The notes beneath the pieces were generated by a model. That model searched no databases, was not told the origin of the DNA, and was given only the letters and a program-made list of their open reading frames with translations. The position numbers were made by a program, and so were the translations under genes. Below are positions 59,284 through 61,760 of a stretch of 61,760 nucleotides of DNA, piece by piece (the stretch's first letter is position 1; each line of letters starts with the position of its first letter). Source of the stretch: Candidatus Caccoplasma merdavium (GTDB lineage Bacteria; Bacteroidota; Bacteroidia; Bacteroidales; UBA11471); assembly GCA_018715595.1 (NCBI GenBank), contig DVLI01000024.1:1-61760 (forward strand), written 5' to 3'.

Positions 59284-61760
59284 ATGAAACATCGTTTCTT
59301 AATCCATACGTTTCTTTCCCTGTTTTTTGCATTCCCTCTCTTATTGTCGGCCCAGGTCGACAGCAGCATATTGGCGATGGCCGATTGGGTGAAGGCGTAC
59401 AACCGGTTCGGGAAGTACAATCCGCAGGAGAAGGTCTACCTGCATTTCGACAACACGGGCTACTACTTGGGCGAGACCATGTGGTTTGCCGCCTATGTGG
59501 TCACCGCGCCGCAGTTGCGACCCACCGAGATGAGTAAGGTGCTCTATGTCGAGTTGCTCACCCCCGAAGGGCGCATCGTCGAGACAAAGAAGTTGAAGAT
59601 AGAGGAGGGGCGGTGTCATAATGGATTTGAATTGTCTCCGGCTCAGTTGTCTCCCGGTTTTTATGAAGTGCGGGCCTACACGCGGGTGATGCTGAATTGG
59701 GAAGAGACCTATTTCAGTCGGGTGTTTCCGATTTTTAATAAACCCGAGAATGAAGGCGATTACCAAATGAGAATGATCCGTATTCCTAAAAGCCGTCGTT
59801 ATCCCGAATATCGAAAGACGTCGGAAAAACGAAATGATGTGAACCTGAGCTTCTACCCCGAAGGCGGGGAGATGGTCGAAGGATTGCCCGGCCGGGTAGC
59901 CTTCAAGGCCGTCGACGACGAAGGTTGCAGCGTGGCGGTGAGCGGCACCGTGTACGACTCCGACGAGCGCCCCGTCGCGACACTGGAAACCCGTCACCAG
60001 GGCATGGGAAGCTTTACCCTCACCCCCGGCAACAAACCCTGCCGTGCCGAAATCAGCTACAACGGCAAGACCTACCGCTACACCCTGCCCGAGGCCAAGG
60101 CCGCCGGCTACACGCTCGGGGTCGACAACAGCGACCGGGACAGCCTGCACATCAAGATAAGGCGAAGCCGAGACATCGAAGGCGGGTGGGTAGGTCTCAC
60201 CGTCAGCTGCCGGGGCATCGCCCACGCCTTCGAAGTCGCCGACCTGCGCGGACGGGAAGAAGCCGAGCTGCATCTGAGCAAGGCCGACTTTCCCGCCGGC
60301 GTGCAGCAAATCACGCTCTTCACCCCCGCAGGCGAAGTCCTGGGCGAGCGGTTGGCCTACCACCAGAGAGAAGACCAACAGCTGCACATCACCGTCGACG
60401 GACAGAAAAGCAGCTATCGTCCCTACGAAAAAATCTCGCTGCCGCTGCATGTCACCGACGCGGAGGGCGTCCCGGTGTCGACGACCCTGTCGGTATCGGT
60501 GCGCGATGTCGGCACCGAGATACCCACGCACTACGCCGGCACGCTGTCGACCAACCTGCTGTTGGAGTCCGACGTAAAGGGATACATCGAAGACATCGGA
60601 TACTACTTCGAGGCCGACGACGCCGAACACCGGGCGGCGCTCGACCTGTTGCTGCTGGTACAGGGCTGGCGGCGTTACGAGTGGCGTCAGCAGGCCGGCG
60701 TGGAACCCTTCGAGCCCGCCCACCGGGTCGAAGAGGGCATCATGGTTCAGGGACAAGTGCTTGATTACAAGATTACAGGTAGTGAACCTATACCCAATAG
60801 TGAGGTCTCGGTATGGATTTATTCAGAATACGGAACCAGTCATAATACGATGTTGACCGACTCAGCAGGACGATTTGCATTTTTGTGTAAAGACGATATG
60901 ACAGGGTGGGTCGATTTGGTGTTGCGTACGCGTAGTGCCGATTCCAAAGGTCGCATGAAAAATCGTTCTTATTTGGTGGAACTTGATAGAACGTTTTCTC
61001 CACAAGGTCGTACATACTATCATGAGGAGATAACATTGGCTCCATCGCAAACAGGTATAATATATGAAGAGATAATAGATGCAGATACGGATATAGATAC
61101 TTCTGATGAGCATTTCGATGAGCAGCTGTCGGATTCGATAAAAGTTCATCAGTTGTCCGAGGTTGTTGTTAAGGCAAAACGGGAATACTATGGATTCCCG
61201 CAAATTGTCTACGATGTGAGTCGGGAAAACGATAAACTCATTGATTGTGGTGAGTATAGGGATATGCCCGATGATATTCAAGAATTTTTGGTGCGTGTGA
61301 ATCCCTTGTTCCGTTTTTCATCAAATGGTACGTTGTGGTATAAAGGAAAGGCGGTAAGTTTTATGCCACGCCCCATGGGGCGACCGTATAGCAGTATCAA
61401 TGACATAGACAGTATGGAGATATTGGAAAACTATATACCCATTGAAGCCCTTAAATATTGGGAAGGAGAGATGCTTGATTTTTCACGTTTCGTTTATGTG
61501 GTGCTGCATATAAAATCGCCGACTGAACAGCAACGTGAAAAGAAAGGTTATCGTCGCACAAGTTTGCAGGGCTATTCCGTTGCAAGACAATTTTTTGAGG
61601 TCGATTACAGCAAAGGACACTTGCCCGACGAGGCAGACTACCGTCGCACGCTCTATTGGAATCCGGCGTTGGAGACCGACTCTCTCGGTCGCGCCTATGT
61701 CGACTTCTACAACAACAGCCATGCAACGCGCCCGCGCATCGAGGCCGAGACCCTCACCCC
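59284..61760 (+). CDS. large exported MG2-like protein with TonB-plug-like segment (partial)
   Basis: 825 codons from ATG 59284 run open to the window edge; the C-terminus is missing. A signal peptide ends near LLSAQ. An MG2-like strand block comes early (KVYLHFDNTGYYLGETMWF, about 50-68), then further macroglobulin-like beta-domains, then a carboxypeptidase-like domain near 490-560 (VLDYKITGSEPIPNSEV). A plug-like stretch follows (HQLSEVVVKAKREYYG, about 623-640). The edge lies in a final beta-domain start (YRRTLYWNPALETD). Such proteins are surface or periplasmic in Bacteroidetes, often beside TonB systems; role unknown. Base composition shifts from GC-rich (to about 60760) to AT-richer (about 60760-61600). 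Confidence 0.75.
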   Translation, partial: MKHRFLIHTFLSLFFAFPLLLSAQVDSSILAMADWVKAYNRFGKYNPQEKVYLHFDNTGYYLGETMWFAAYVVTAPQLRPTEMSKVLYVELLTPEGRIVETKKLKIEEGRCHNGFELSPAQLSPGFYEVRAYTRVMLNWEETYFSRVFPIFNKPENEGDYQMRMIRIPKSRRYPEYRKTSEKRNDVNLSFYPEGGEMVEGLPGRVAFKAVDDEGCSVAVSGTVYDSDERPVATLETRHQGMGSFTLTPGNKPCRAEISYNGKTYRYTLPEAKAAGYTLGVDNSDRDSLHIKIRRSRDIEGGWVGLTVSCRGIAHAFEVADLRGREEAELHLSKADFPAGVQQITLFTPAGEVLGERLAYHQREDQQLHITVDGQKSSYRPYEKISLPLHVTDAEGVPVSTTLSVSVRDVGTEIPTHYAGTLSTNLLLESDVKGYIEDIGYYFEADDAEHRAALDLLLLVQGWRRYEWRQQAGVEPFEPAHRVEEGIMVQGQVLDYKITGSEPIPNSEVSVWIYSEYGTSHNTMLTDSAGRFAFLCKDDMTGWVDLVLRTRSADSKGRMKNRSYLVELDRTFSPQGRTYYHEEITLAPSQTGIIYEEIIDADTDIDTSDEHFDEQLSDSIKVHQLSEVVVKAKREYYGFPQIVYDVSRENDKLIDCGEYRDMPDDIQEFLVRVNPLFRFSSNGTLWYKGKAVSFMPRPMGRPYSSINDIDSMEILENYIPIEALKYWEGEMLDFSRFVYVVLHIKSPTEQQREKKGYRRTSLQGYSVARQFFEVDYSKGHLPDEADYRRTLYWNPALETDSLGRAYVDFYNNSHATRPRIEAETLT

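Overview
The window comes from a Bacteroidales bacterium (Bacteroidota). Evidence: a SusC/SusD pair with an N-terminal STN domain, a secreted protein ending in a type IX sorting domain, DUF6089- and DUF6242-like proteins next to uppS-bamA-skp, and many promoters of the Bacteroidetes type (TTTG, 19-20 bp, TAnnTTTG). Genus cannot be fixed from the sequence. Most of the window is GC-rich core DNA. A short AT-rich patch (about 7.5-8.9 kb) and part of the last gene stand out.

Layout. 1-0.15 kb: the 5S rRNA end of an rRNA operon and its terminator. 0.36-3.0 kb: an S41-like peptidase, then an overlapping membrane protein / ECF sigma factor / small membrane protein cassette. 3.1-6.0 kb: a ZIP metal transporter, repeats, a small outer-membrane barrel and an orphan OmpR-type regulator. 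6.3-8.8 kb: an esterase, a truncated VOC gene and two AT-rich orphan genes. 9.1-10.9 kb: umuDC with a palindrome over its promoter. 11.0-11.6 kb: a NYN-domain protein.

11.7-23.1 kb (minus strand) is a seven-gene TonB locus: SusC, SusD, a metallohydrolase-like lipoprotein, a subtilase and three aspartyl-protease-like proteins. The subtilase has lost Asp, His, oxyanion Asn and Ser, although the sequence around each site is conserved. One aspartyl-protease-like protein has lost the DTG motif in both lobes and carries an intact thioredoxin domain. The lipoprotein has no HExxH. The locus looks like a peptide-binding and import system built on dead peptidases, and is the most unusual thing here. 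Facing it is a type IX-secreted protein made of two near-identical 267-residue repeats.

25.7 kb: tRNA-Leu(UAA). 26.3-33.4 kb: a TetR-controlled efflux operon (TolC-like, HlyD-like lipoprotein, small winged-helix protein, two ABC ATPases, two ABC-2 permeases). 33.5-38.6 kb (minus): a Rieske-like lipoprotein with all-Cys ligands, argH, an SRPBCC protein, pyrE, a ComF-like protein, recX and prmC. Upstream of prmC is a tandem 85-bp repeat that carries a promoter. 38.9-49.4 kb (plus): ribD, then the envelope cluster DUF6242-DUF6089-uppS-bamA-skp-skp-murI, an S4 protein, a SufT-like protein and lpxH. 49.5-58.4 kb (minus): an esterase, ackA, pta, a Cof-type phosphatase, waaA, gltX, xseB, xseA and rpmH. 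58.6-61.8 kb: efp and the first 825 codons of a large MG2-like secreted protein cut by the window edge.
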